The position numbers and the translations under genes were made by a program. Positions 25,541-32,491 of a DNA stretch of 41,013 bases are shown in pieces. The notes below the pieces were generated by a model that saw only the letters and a program-made list of their open reading frames with translations, ran no database searches and had not been told where the DNA came from. Within the stretch, counting starts at the first letter, position 1; each line of letters starts with the position of its first letter. Where the stretch lies: assembly GCA_947455705.1 (NCBI GenBank), contig CANGPO010000017.1, positions 1-41,013 of the forward strand, given 5' to 3'. This stretch comes from Actinomycetota bacterium (GTDB taxonomy: Bacteria; Actinomycetota; Actinomycetes; S36-B12; CAIYMF01).

Positions 25541-25999
25541 ATGTCGTTAGAAGTCGGTCAAGAAGCACCAGATTTTGAGTTGGATAATCAGTTCGGCGAA
25601 AAGGTGCGCTTGTCGTCATACCGCGGATCGAAGAATGTCGTTGTCGTTTTTTATCCGTTGGCATTTACCAACATCTGTACGGGTGAACTGTGTGAGATCC
25701 GCGATCTTGGCTCGGTCTTCGAAAACGATGAAACCGTCGTGCTCGGTGTTTCCTGCGATAGCGCACCAACGCTGAAAGTCTTTGCAGAGCAAGAGAAGTA
25801 CGACTTCCAGCTGCTCAGTGACTTCTGGCCACACGGCGAGGTTTCTAAGGCCTACGGAACGTTCTTTGAGCGTGGCGGCTTTCCGAACCGCGGAACGTTC
25901 ATCATCGACACCTCAGGTGTGATCCGCTGGATGGTTGTGAACGGGCCGGGCGATGCTCGTCGCACTCAGGACTACCGTGAGGCTCTCGCAGCCCTCTAA
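25541..25999 (+). CDS. AhpE/BCP-type peroxiredoxin
   Basis: 152 residues with a thioredoxin-like peroxiredoxin fold. The peroxidatic Cys46 is in PLAFTNICTGEL. A second Cys51 lies five residues later, as in BCP/PrxQ two-Cys enzymes; mycobacterial AhpE has the same PLAFT context but, from memory, no Cys there. A third Cys is in GVSCDS. The enzyme reduces hydrogen or organic peroxides in the cytoplasm. An AGAGAGG site precedes the ATG. It follows DUF3052 by 90 bases in the order known from other actinomycetes. Confidence 0.93.
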   Translation: MSLEVGQEAPDFELDNQFGEKVRLSSYRGSKNVVVVFYPLAFTNICTGELCEIRDLGSVFENDETVVLGVSCDSAPTLKVFAEQEKYDFQLLSDFWPHGEVSKAYGTFFERGGFPNRGTFIIDTSGVIRWMVVNGPGDARRTQDYREALAAL

Positions 26000-26015
26000 G
26001 GCTGGGCTAATCCTC

Positions 26016-26336
26016 GTGGGATGTTTTGCGTGTGGTCGCCGACAGGACGATCCGAGTCATGGTCAGGTTTCGGACTGGAAACGAGCCGTTGTCGACGGCG
26101 AACAAGTCCTGATCTGTCCGGAGTGCTTTCCCACAGTTTCCGGGCTTGATGCCTGTACGACCTGTTCATCGACGATGTTGGTCAAACGGCTCGGTGAGGT
26201 TTCCTGCCGGTCGTGCGGGGCTACGTGGTTTTCCGCGCAGCTTGCAGCCTCTGCGCGGGGGGATCGTTCTGCGCTCGCCGATGAGGTGGCTGCGGCGATC
26301 GATCGTCTTCTTGGTGGCAGCTCACCTCTTGGGTGA
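26016..26336 (+). CDS. Small zinc-ribbon protein with four CXXC motifs
   Basis: 106 residues from the GTG at 26016. The CXXC pairs are CFAC, CPEC, CTTC and CRSC, spaced as two zinc ribbons: one around WKRAVVDGEQVLICPECFP, the other in the middle of the protein with VKRLGEVSCRSCGATWF. A short Ala-rich helix with LADEVAAAIDRLL ends it. Four intact knuckles are hard to explain by chance, so the gene is real, though I cannot name a family and no good ribosome site is seen. An ATG at 25953 would overlap the peroxiredoxin by 47 bases. It may bind nucleic acid or be an accessory protein. Confidence 0.65.
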   Translation: MGCFACGRRQDDPSHGQVSDWKRAVVDGEQVLICPECFPTVSGLDACTTCSSTMLVKRLGEVSCRSCGATWFSAQLAASARGDRSALADEVAAAIDRLLGGSSPLG

Positions 26337-26420
26337 GGGAGCCGCATTCGGAGGTTCGGCCTTGGACAGGGTAATCTCACTCGGCGGGCTTGTGACGACC
26401 TCATGGTCGCCAGTGAGCAC

Positions 26421-26494
26421 GGGCGCATAGCTCAGTTGGTTAGAGCACCTGCCTTACAAGCAGGGGGTCAGGGGTTCGAGTCCCTTTGCGCCCA
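26421..26494 (+). tRNA. tRNA-Val (anticodon UAC)
   Basis: The acceptor stem GGGCGCA / TGCGCCC, D arm GCTC-AGTTGGTTA-GAGC, anticodon arm CCTGC-CTTACAA-GCAGG (anticodon TAC) and T arm with TTCGAGT all form. The discriminator base is A and CCA is not encoded. Length is 74 bases. Confidence 0.97.
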
Positions 26495-26536
26495 CTAAAA
26501 ACAAGAAGCCACCTTCGGGTGGCTTCTTGTTTTTAG
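26495..26536 (+). terminator. Strong intrinsic terminator after tRNA-Val
   Basis: A perfect 19-bp stem capped by a TTCG tetraloop begins one base after the tRNA. The GC core is GAAGCCACC / GGTGGCTTC, and flanking A and T runs give a U tract on either strand. It is one of the few terminators here with a classical U tail. Confidence 0.93.
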
Positions 26537-26553
26537 TGTTCATGCAAAGTGGA

Positions 26554-26613
26554 CTCGTGGGCCCCCGCTAGTCGCGCAGCGGCTAGTAGGGGACTTGCGC
26601 CCACATTCACGAG
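26554..26613. terminator. Large imperfect hairpin downstream of the 26618-27028 gene
   Basis: Nested inverted arms CTCGTG / CACGAG, GTGGGC / GCCCAC and CCCCGCTAG / CTAGTAGGGG fill the gap between the tRNA terminator and the stop of the convergent gene. It probably ends the minus-strand transcript. There is no U tract. Confidence 0.4.
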
Positions 26614-26617
26614 GCGC

Positions 26618-27028
26618 CTAGCGGACGGCGCGCAGTTCAGTCACCCATGATGCGAATCGAGTGATTCCCGATTCGGGGTCCGTGCCTTGGTCGGTGCCGA
26701 GCCCCATCATGCTGTCACCGGTGATCGTAAATTGGGCGCTGGACGTATCACGCGCCACCACCATGACGCTGCTGTCAGGAGTCAACGTCCCCACGGCGCG
26801 GGATTCATGGTCGTTGGTGATGAAGACCAATTCTAGGTTCCGACCGTCCTGGGCGATCACCTTCATGATGACGTGCAGGTTGTGCAGACTGTGCCACTCC
26901 AACGCATCGTCGTTTTCGGCGTGAAAACCGGGATGGTGCTGGTTGATGGCTCCCCACGTCGAGGAGTTGGCTGTGCCCTCCCAGAGTGTAGGAAGAAGCC
27001 GAACTTCGTTATCGGACCGATTGGACAT
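26618..27028 (-). CDS. Hypothetical protein, 136 residues
   Basis: I do not recognise the family. The sequence is soluble and beta-rich, with alternating hydrophobics (NLHVIMKVIAQDGRNLELVFITND, SSVMVVARDTSSAQFTITGD) and several His residues near the N-terminal third (NQHHPGFHAENDDALEWHSLHNLH). No signal peptide or membrane segment. The ATG at 27028 has GAGGA five bases upstream and is preferred over an ATG at 27091 that overlaps the toxin gene. It follows the toxin gene by about 50 bases on the same strand and may be its operon partner or unrelated. Confidence 0.6.
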   Translation of the reverse strand: MSNRSDNEVRLLPTLWEGTANSSTWGAINQHHPGFHAENDDALEWHSLHNLHVIMKVIAQDGRNLELVFITNDHESRAVGTLTPDSSVMVVARDTSSAQFTITGDSMMGLGTDQGTDPESGITRFASWVTELRAVR

Positions 27029-27077
27029 GGCGTTCCTCAGGCGTAGTTGAAGTGTCTGCCCTATGGTACGAGCGTCG

Positions 27078-27356
27078 TCATCGATACGCATCGTTCCGAT
27101 GCGCCACGGCCGTGACTGTTACGGTTCTGGACTCATCGTCGATGAGGTAGAGAACCCGAAAGGCGCCGCGTCGAGCGGAGTAAGCAGGTTCCAATGGGGG
27201 ACGCAGAGGCTTACCTACTTTGCGGGGGTTCGTGAGCAGGTTCCCCGTTAGAAACGCAACGCACGCCGAGGCAATTTTGTCAGGCAATCGCTCGGATATC
27301 GTTGCCGCGGCTGATCTGGTCACTTTGAGTTCGTAGCGAGTTTCATTGTGGTGCAA
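27078..27356 (-). CDS. RelE/ParE-family toxin
   Basis: 92 residues from a TTG at 27356. The pattern YELKVTRSAAATISERLPDKIASACVAFLTG, followed by NPRKVGKPLRPPLEPAYSARRGAFRVLYLIDDESRTVTVTAVAHRNDAYR, is that of RelE/ParE-type mRNA-interferase or gyrase toxins. Basic residues sit before the RVLYLID strand and the C-terminal HRNDAYR matches the family ending. It overlaps by 14 bases the end of a frame that looks like an antitoxin tail. In the open frame upstream, residues such as PTPEPWSTPRHCGCSWLC are not RelE-like. Whether the toxin is active is unknown. Confidence 0.75.
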   Translation of the reverse strand: MHHNETRYELKVTRSAAATISERLPDKIASACVAFLTGNLLTNPRKVGKPLRPPLEPAYSARRGAFRVLYLIDDESRTVTVTAVAHRNDAYR

Positions 27357-27468
27357 CGTCGCGACCCCGCATAGCCATGAGCATCCGCAGTGTCTCGGCG
27401 TCGACCACGGCTCCGGCGTCGGCTTGAGTCCGCTCGATAGGATCATCGAGTGACCCCGTCAGTAAAGT
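27343..27468 (-). pseudogene. Possible antitoxin C-terminal remnant
   Basis: The frame between stop codons at 27469-27471 and 27343-27345 encodes natural-looking sequence, from LDDPIERTQADAGAVVDAE to RDVAPQ, and ends overlapping the toxin start, as an antitoxin would. It has no ATG, GTG or TTG before a GTG at 27408 and lacks an N-terminal DNA-binding part. That place is taken by the divergent lipoprotein gene at 27450. It may be a remnant, or a mini-antitoxin translated from the GTG (21 residues). Confidence 0.35.
27438..27443 (+). promoter_or_regulatory. -10 box (TAGGAT) for the NMT1-type importer operon, leaderless
   Basis: TAGGAT, six bases, then GTG at 27450. An inverted repeat CTCGAT-N6-ATCGAG (27433-27450) surrounds it and could be a regulator site. 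The same bases lie inside the antitoxin-like frame on the other strand. Confidence 0.55.
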
Positions 27469-28517
27469 TCAATGCCCTGTTTGTCGCTGCGATCGCGCTG
27501 GGCCTGGCAGCCTGCTCAAGTTCGTCGACCCCCGTTGCGATAGGTGGCTCGCCGACGGTGTCGGCCACGGCGATAGTCACCCCCGCTACGGTGTCGGTTG
27601 CGTTGAGTTGGACGCCTAACACTGACTACACGGGCCTGTACGTGGCTCAGGCAAAGGGGTACTTCGCGGACGAGGCCATCACGGTCAAAGTCTTGCCCTA
27701 CGGCTCAACCGCTCCTGAAACCCTCATCTCACGAGGCCTAGCGGACTTCGGATTTTCCTATCAGGCCGGCACTGCATATGCCCACGCATCGGGTGCGGAT
27801 GTTGTATCGGTCTTTGCACCTGACCAGAAGGGGACCTACGCGATCGGTGTGCGCGCAGACCGTGCCGATATCGCCAGCCCTAAAGATCTCGACGGCAAGA
27901 TCTACGCGGGATTCGGCACACCCGACGAGGGGCCAGAACTGCAGTACGTGATTAAGCATGATGGCGGCACGGGTGAATTCCGCACCGTCACTCTCAACAC
28001 GTCGGCGTATCAAGCGTTATACGCCGGCAAGGCTGACTTCACGATTCCTGTCGTGACGTGGGAGGGGGTTGAGGCCAAGCTTGCGGGCAAGCCCATGAAG
28101 ACCTTTGCCTTCACCGATTACGGATTCCCCGAGCAATACTCAATCCTGCTGGCGAGTAGCAACACATACTTAAAAGCTAACCCTGCTGTTGCGAAGCGCT
28201 TCATCGCCGCACTCACTAAGGGATACGCATATGCGGCCGATAACCCTGCCGATGCGGCCAAGATCGTGATCGATACGAATCCGGGAGTCTTCACTAATCC
28301 GCAGTTGGTCACGCAGAGCCAAGAGTTACTCGCCTCTGGCGGATATCTCAAGGATGCCAACGGCAATGTAGGACATCAGGATCCTGCGTTGTGGGCCACG
28401 TATGGCTCCTTCCTATTCACCAATGGATTGCTCGCCGATGGTGACGGAAAGACGTTGGCTGCAGAGCCTGATTGGACGACGTACTACACCAATGACTATC
28501 TACCAGCGGGCAGTTGA
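27450..28517 (+). CDS. ABC transporter substrate-binding lipoprotein, NMT1/THI5-like
   Basis: 355 residues. Lipoprotein signal with Cys22 (LGLAAC), a Ser/Thr tether, then an NMT1/THI5-like fold. It starts with LSWTPNTDYTGLYVAQAKGYFADEAI, the opening typical of ThiY and RibY binding proteins for the thiamine pyrimidine precursor or riboflavin. It continues with GLADFGFSYQAGTAYAHASGADV and ASPKDLDGKIYAGFGTPDEGPELQ. It would bind a small aromatic vitamin precursor or similar ligand outside the membrane; ligand identity is not decidable here. First gene of a coupled operon with kinase, permease and ATPase. Confidence 0.9.
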   Translation: MTPSVKFNALFVAAIALGLAACSSSSTPVAIGGSPTVSATAIVTPATVSVALSWTPNTDYTGLYVAQAKGYFADEAITVKVLPYGSTAPETLISRGLADFGFSYQAGTAYAHASGADVVSVFAPDQKGTYAIGVRADRADIASPKDLDGKIYAGFGTPDEGPELQYVIKHDGGTGEFRTVTLNTSAYQALYAGKADFTIPVVTWEGVEAKLAGKPMKTFAFTDYGFPEQYSILLASSNTYLKANPAVAKRFIAALTKGYAYAADNPADAAKIVIDTNPGVFTNPQLVTQSQELLASGGYLKDANGNVGHQDPALWATYGSFLFTNGLLADGDGKTLAAEPDWTTYYTNDYLPAGS

Positions 28518-28521
28518 GTAG

Positions 28522-29112
28522 ATGAATCCGGATTTTCATGAGCTCAATTCGAGCTCCGTTGCCCAGATTGTTACTCGAATTGCCACCCTCGAGCCGCGGC
28601 TCGGCGGATGCGTGCTCATTGCGATTGACGGCCGTTCGTGCTCAGGAAAGACCACCTTGGCCCATGAACTCTACGAGGCGTTGGGTGCAACGGTCGTTCA
28701 TCTTGAGTACCTTTACCACGGTTGGGACGGCCTGGAGGCAGGCATCGAAACTGCGGTTGCGCAGGTTCTTGAGCCGATGTCACGTGGTGAGAACGCCGTC
28801 GTTCCGCAGTGGGATTGGTATTCCGGCGGTTGGGGTGAACCATTGCCTGTTTCGGTTCCAGCTGTCCTGATCGTGGAAGGCGTAGGAGCAGGCAGTGCCA
28901 GCGTCCGTACGTATGCGAGTCTGACGATCTGGCTCGAGCTTCCCGAAGCGGATCGCCGGGCCCGCGCTCAAGTGCGCGATTGGGAGACGTTCGCTGAGCA
29001 TTGGGACGATTGGGCTGCGCAAGAGGATCAACTCTTTGCGCGTGAACGACTCCCAGATCATGCCGATCTGGTGCTGGTTGGAGAGAATGCGACGGTGAGT
29101 GATTCGTCGTGA
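28522..29112 (+). CDS. P-loop kinase, uridine-kinase-like, inside the importer operon
   Basis: 196 residues. The Walker A is GRSCSGKTTLA (about residues 35-45), the substrate-side motif is HLEYLYHGWDGLEAGI, a Walker-B-like VLIVEGVGAGS follows, and a lid region has Arg-rich DRRARAQVRDWETF. It belongs to the uridine kinase / nucleoside-nucleotide kinase-like P-loop group common in actinomycetes. From memory, that group more often has Asp-Asp where this protein has Glu-Tyr (HLEYLY). It starts four bases after the binding-protein gene and overlaps the permease gene by GTGA, so it is embedded in the importer operon. It may phosphorylate the imported compound; that is inference. Confidence 0.82.
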   Translation: MNPDFHELNSSSVAQIVTRIATLEPRLGGCVLIAIDGRSCSGKTTLAHELYEALGATVVHLEYLYHGWDGLEAGIETAVAQVLEPMSRGENAVVPQWDWYSGGWGEPLPVSVPAVLIVEGVGAGSASVRTYASLTIWLELPEADRRARAQVRDWETFAEHWDDWAAQEDQLFARERLPDHADLVLVGENATVSDSS

Positions 29113-29900
29113 CGCGAACGACTGCTACGGACAAGGTTGCGGGCATCCTGGGCCCGGTGGTCGTGATTGCCATGATCCTCATCGTCTGGCAGTGGTACGC
29201 CACGCAAAGCGGCCTCGGAGCTGACGTTCTTCCGTCTCCGTCTCGGGTATGGGAGCAGGGTTGGGCCGCGCGTGCTGACCTATGGGCGAACGCGATCCCC
29301 ACATTGCGTGCAACGCTGATCGGTTTTGCACTGTCACTGCTCGTTGGTTTCTTACTCTCGGTTCTGCTTGATACGTCGAATATTGTTCGACGCAGTGTCA
29401 TGCCCGTGCTCGTCGTCACGCAGACACTCCCGTTGATCGTTATAGCGCCGTTGATGATTTTGTGGTTTGGATTCGAACTACTGCCGAAGGTTTTGCTGGT
29501 CGCATTCGTCACGTTCTTTCCGATCACGGTGAGTTTGGTGGAGGGCTATGCCTCCGCCGACCGTGATGCGGAAACGTTGTTACGCAGTATGGGCGCGGGC
29601 TCGGCGCGCATCTTTCGTTCGTTGCGGTTTCCGTCAGCGATGCCGTATTTCTTTGCAGGGCTTCGGATTGCGATTACTTACGCCGTCGTTGCTGCAATCT
29701 TCGCGGAGTACGCGGGTGCATCAGAGGGTCTCGGCATCTACATGCAGTTGGCGAAGAACTCGTTCCGCACGGATCTGGTGTTGGCTGCGGTGGCGGTGAG
29801 CGCCCTGCTCACGTTGATTCTCTTCGGCTTTACGTATGTCGTTGAGCGTCTGACGATTCCGTGGTTGCGTTTATACCGCCGAGCGCAGGTCAGTCCATGA
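29109..29900 (+). CDS. ABC transporter permease, NMT1/SsuC/ThiX type
   Basis: 263 residues with about six helices (BPD_transp_1). The segments ADVLPSPSRVWEQG near the N-terminus and the EAA loop DRDAETLLRSMGAGSARIFRSLRFPSAMPYFFAGLRIA near residue 150 are typical of SsuC/ThiX/TauC permeases. GTG start overlaps the kinase stop, and its own stop overlaps the ATPase start (ATGA). It would form a homodimeric channel for the ligand bound by the upstream lipoprotein. Confidence 0.92.
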   Translation: MTRTTATDKVAGILGPVVVIAMILIVWQWYATQSGLGADVLPSPSRVWEQGWAARADLWANAIPTLRATLIGFALSLLVGFLLSVLLDTSNIVRRSVMPVLVVTQTLPLIVIAPLMILWFGFELLPKVLLVAFVTFFPITVSLVEGYASADRDAETLLRSMGAGSARIFRSLRFPSAMPYFFAGLRIAITYAVVAAIFAEYAGASEGLGIYMQLAKNSFRTDLVLAAVAVSALLTLILFGFTYVVERLTIPWLRLYRRAQVSP

Positions 29901-30670
29901 GCGCAGAAGAGAACTCGATCGTCACGCCGAGAGTTGCGGTTAACGATCTCAACCAATCGTTTGGCGAACTCGAGGTGCTGCGCGGGTTATCGCTACATGC
30001 GAATAAGGGGGAGTTTGTCACCATTCTTGGACCCAGTGGCAGTGGCAAATCGACATTCTTTTCCGTTCTTACGGGAGCCACGACGCCAACGTCCGGTGAC
30101 ATATTGGTTGACGGTTCACCGCTTTCGGCCAGTGGGGATCACTTGGCTTTCATGCCTCAGAAGGATGCGCTCTTTCCATGGCGTCGGGTTCTCGACAACC
30201 TAACCCTTGGCCTTGAAGTACAAGGGGTCAAGCGTGCTCAGGCGCGCGAGCGCGTGCGACCGCTGGTTCCGGTTTTCGGGCTGGAAGGGTTTGAAGATGC
30301 GTATCCGTTCGAGTTGTCTGGCGGTATGCGCCAGCGAGCGGCCTTGCTACGGACTGTCGTCCAAGAGCGAGACGTCCTGCTGCTAGACGAACCATTTGGT
30401 GCACTTGATGCCCTCACCCGTACTCAGATGCAGGCATGGCTCGAGAAGATGTGGGAAGAGTTCCGATGGACCGTGCTGCTGATCACCCATGACGTGCGTG
30501 AAGCTGTTTTTCTTTCCGATCGGATCTATGTGTTCTCGCAACGGCCGGCAACAGTGGTGGCAGAAATCGACGTTCCGCTACCGCGTCCCCGGACGATAGA
30601 TATGGTTGCCGATCCAGTGTTCTCTGGTATCGAGGCGACGCTGTTGAAGATCCTGCTAGAGGGATCCTGA
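29897..30670 (+). CDS. ABC transporter ATP-binding protein, SsuB/ThiZ type
   Basis: 257 residues. Walker A GPSGSGKST near residue 45, Q-loop FMPQKDALFPWRRVLDN, signature LSGGMRQRAAL, Walker B LLLDEPFGALDALTR, and H-loop ITHDVREAV. The FPWRRVLDN segment after the Q-loop is characteristic of the nitrate/sulfonate/pyrimidine-precursor importer ATPases. The ATG overlaps the permease stop. It energises the importer encoded by this operon. Confidence 0.93.
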   Translation: MSAEENSIVTPRVAVNDLNQSFGELEVLRGLSLHANKGEFVTILGPSGSGKSTFFSVLTGATTPTSGDILVDGSPLSASGDHLAFMPQKDALFPWRRVLDNLTLGLEVQGVKRAQARERVRPLVPVFGLEGFEDAYPFELSGGMRQRAALLRTVVQERDVLLLDEPFGALDALTRTQMQAWLEKMWEEFRWTVLLITHDVREAVFLSDRIYVFSQRPATVVAEIDVPLPRPRTIDMVADPVFSGIEATLLKILLEGS

Positions 30671-30688
30671 CGTGAGTGGAGACATGCC

Positions 30689-31552
30689 ATGACGCAACCA
30701 CAAGTGATCGACGCGCAGACCCTGGCTGCTCGGCTTGGCACAGACGATCTCGTCATCATTGATTGCTCTGTTGTGCTGCATCGCCCTGAGGGGGGAGGGC
30801 CGTATCGCGTTGAAGCGCAGTGGGATGCCTACCAAGAGGCACATATTCCTGGTGCGAACTTTGCTGACCTCGTCTCGGTTTTCGCTGATCCGGCAGCGCA
30901 GTTCCCATTCGCCATTCCGACTCCACAGGCTTTCGCCGCGGCGGCATCCCAGTTCGGCATCGGTGCTGGTGCCAGTGTCGTTGTGTATTCACAAGCCAGC
31001 CCGATGTGGGCGACCAGGATGTGGTGGTTGCTGCGATATCACGGGTTCGATGACGTGGCTGTTCTCGATGGTGGGCTGACGACATGGCGCGCCGAAGGGT
31101 ATCCCGTCGAATCAGGTACAGGCGCGCTGCCGAAACCGCGTCCCTTCACAGTCAAGCTCCGTCCTGAACTCCTTGCCACGCAGGCAGATGTGCACGCTGC
31201 ACTGGAGGATGGTCAGACCTGTCTGGTGAATGCGCTCACCCCGGAGGCTTTCCGAGGAGATGGAGTGACGTCCTATTCCCGACCTGGCCGAATTCCGGGC
31301 AGCTTCAGTGTGCCAGCTGGCTCACTGGTCGATCCGGAGACGTGGATGTACCAACCGATCGATTCCCTGCGTGACGTGCTGGGACGCTTCGTGGAGGCTG
31401 ACATCACGCCGGTGTTTTATTGCGGTGGCGGGATCTCAGCAACAGTAGACATCTTTGCGATGTCACTTTTGGGTCGAGATGACGTGCGGCTCTACGACGG
31501 CTCGCTGACCGAGTGGTCCGCGAACCCAGACTTACCGCTAGAAATCGGCTAG
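30689..31552 (+). CDS. Sulfurtransferase (tandem rhodanese domains)
   Basis: 287 residues in two rhodanese domains (about 5-140 and 160-285). The inactive first domain lacks the Cys; the second holds the active Cys245 in the loop CGGGISA. AHIPGANFADL and RIPGSFSVPAGSLVDPE are the usual domain signatures. The loop is closer to the CGxGxT type of mercaptopyruvate sulfurtransferases than to CRKGVT rhodaneses. The gene follows the importer ATPase by 18 bases with a GGAG site, so it may be co-transcribed. The last four coding bases (CTAG) also contain the stop codon of the convergent YCII gene. Confidence 0.92.
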   Translation: MTQPQVIDAQTLAARLGTDDLVIIDCSVVLHRPEGGGPYRVEAQWDAYQEAHIPGANFADLVSVFADPAAQFPFAIPTPQAFAAAASQFGIGAGASVVVYSQASPMWATRMWWLLRYHGFDDVAVLDGGLTTWRAEGYPVESGTGALPKPRPFTVKLRPELLATQADVHAALEDGQTCLVNALTPEAFRGDGVTSYSRPGRIPGSFSVPAGSLVDPETWMYQPIDSLRDVLGRFVEADITPVFYCGGGISATVDIFAMSLLGRDDVRLYDGSLTEWSANPDLPLEIG

Positions 31553-31875
31553 CGAAGGAACGGCCGCACTTCTACCCGGCGGTTGCAGGCCTTAGATCCG
31601 GCGGAGGCGAGTTCGAGCGCTTCCTGATCGTTAACAGCCTCAATGATCCAAAAGCCGTTGTAGAAATCGTCTGAATCGAAAAGTGATCCGCTGGCAACCA
31701 GCGCGGCATCGTTACGGTTGTCGACGACTGTGGCCAGGGCGGGCGCAGCGATTCCCGCTGCAAGCACCCACTGGCCGTTGTCCTGTAGACCCTGATTGAA
31801 GACGTCTATCGCCGCCATCTCATCAGAGTCAGCGGTGCGCGACTGCTGATTAATCACGAAGAGGATGTATCGCAT
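31549..31875 (-). CDS. YCII-related (DGPF) domain protein
   Basis: 108 residues with the small alpha/beta barrel pattern of the YCII family: MRYILFVINQQ, GQWVLAAGIA, ASGSLFDSDDFYNGFWIIEA, RRVEVRPF. The family has some members with dioxygenase-like or chlorohydrolase-like activities but mostly no known function. The His/Asp pair of YciI-type enzymes is not obvious here. Starts nine bases after the thioredoxin stop on the same strand, so the two probably share a transcript. It shares a CTAG with the sulfurtransferase stop. Confidence 0.8.
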   Translation of the reverse strand: MRYILFVINQQSRTADSDEMAAIDVFNQGLQDNGQWVLAAGIAAPALATVVDNRNDAALVASGSLFDSDDFYNGFWIIEAVNDQEALELASAGSKACNRRVEVRPFLR

Positions 31876-31884
31876 GTGCGTCGG

Positions 31885-32280
31885 TTAGCCTTGCGCTTGC
31901 GTGGCAGATTGAGCGGCAATTTCGGCGTGAACGATGGCCATGTCGACGCCGCGCAGTGCGGTAATCAATTCCTCGAGCTGTGTTCCGGCTAGTGCGCCGG
32001 GCTGTGAGAAGAGCAGTACACCCTCGCGGAATGCCATCAGTGTGGGGATCGAGGTGATGTTGGCTGCGCCTGCAAGTGCCTGCTCTGCATCAGTGTCGAT
32101 TTTGGCAAAGACGATGTCCGCGTGAGCCTGGGATGCAGCCTCGAACACCGGTGCAAAATTGCGGCACGGTCCACACCACGCGGCCCAGAAGTCGACGAGA
32201 ACGAAATCACTTTCGGAGATCGTCTGTTCGAAGGTTTCGGCAGTGAGATTCACGGTGGACACATCTGCCTCCAAAGGCAT
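31885..32280 (-). CDS. Thioredoxin-like protein (CGPC)
   Basis: 131 residues. Active-site Cys36 and Cys39 in FWAAWCGPCRNFAP, cis-Pro in ITSIPTLMAF, and the FREGVLLFSQPGAL strand-turn are intact, so the redox function should be too. The N-terminal 10 residues and the C-terminal 20 (MAIVHAEIAAQSATQAQG) exceed a minimal 105-residue TrxA and form a helical tail. It would reduce disulfides in the cytoplasm; perhaps the peroxiredoxin upstream in the chromosome is a client, though nothing in the sequence shows this. Confidence 0.92.
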   Translation of the reverse strand: MPLEADVSTVNLTAETFEQTISESDFVLVDFWAAWCGPCRNFAPVFEAASQAHADIVFAKIDTDAEQALAGAANITSIPTLMAFREGVLLFSQPGALAGTQLEELITALRGVDMAIVHAEIAAQSATQAQG

Positions 32281-32491
32281 CGTTGGCTGCCCTGCATCTG
32301 GTGATGCGAGGACGTCATGAGCAACATTGGATCACCCCCGAGGTATTCCCGCCTGCCGCGGGATCTGTGCGTGGCTACGCCGTTAAGGCAGATGGCCGAT
32401 GTGATGCACCCTCGCCGAGGCCTTGCCACTACGGTTAGATCTGTGAGCATCGCTCGATGGCCACATTGAAAACTCGATGAAAGGGGTCCAC

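Noticed and set aside
26486-26604. TTGCGCCCAC at the tRNA-Val 3' end repeated at 26595-26604, as if an attachment-site duplication
   Set aside because: Only ten bases, about 110 bases apart, with no integrase or insert between them; better explained as part of the hairpin at 26554-26613.
27357-27446. N-terminal extension of the toxin frame to an ATG at 27446
   Set aside because: The residues (many Pro, Trp, Cys) are unlike RelE proteins and the overlapping frame reads as a natural antitoxin tail.
28616-29527. Long antisense reading frame (303 codons) under the kinase and permease
   Set aside because: Composition is that of a shadow frame, it has no recognisable motif, and both sense genes are clearly real.
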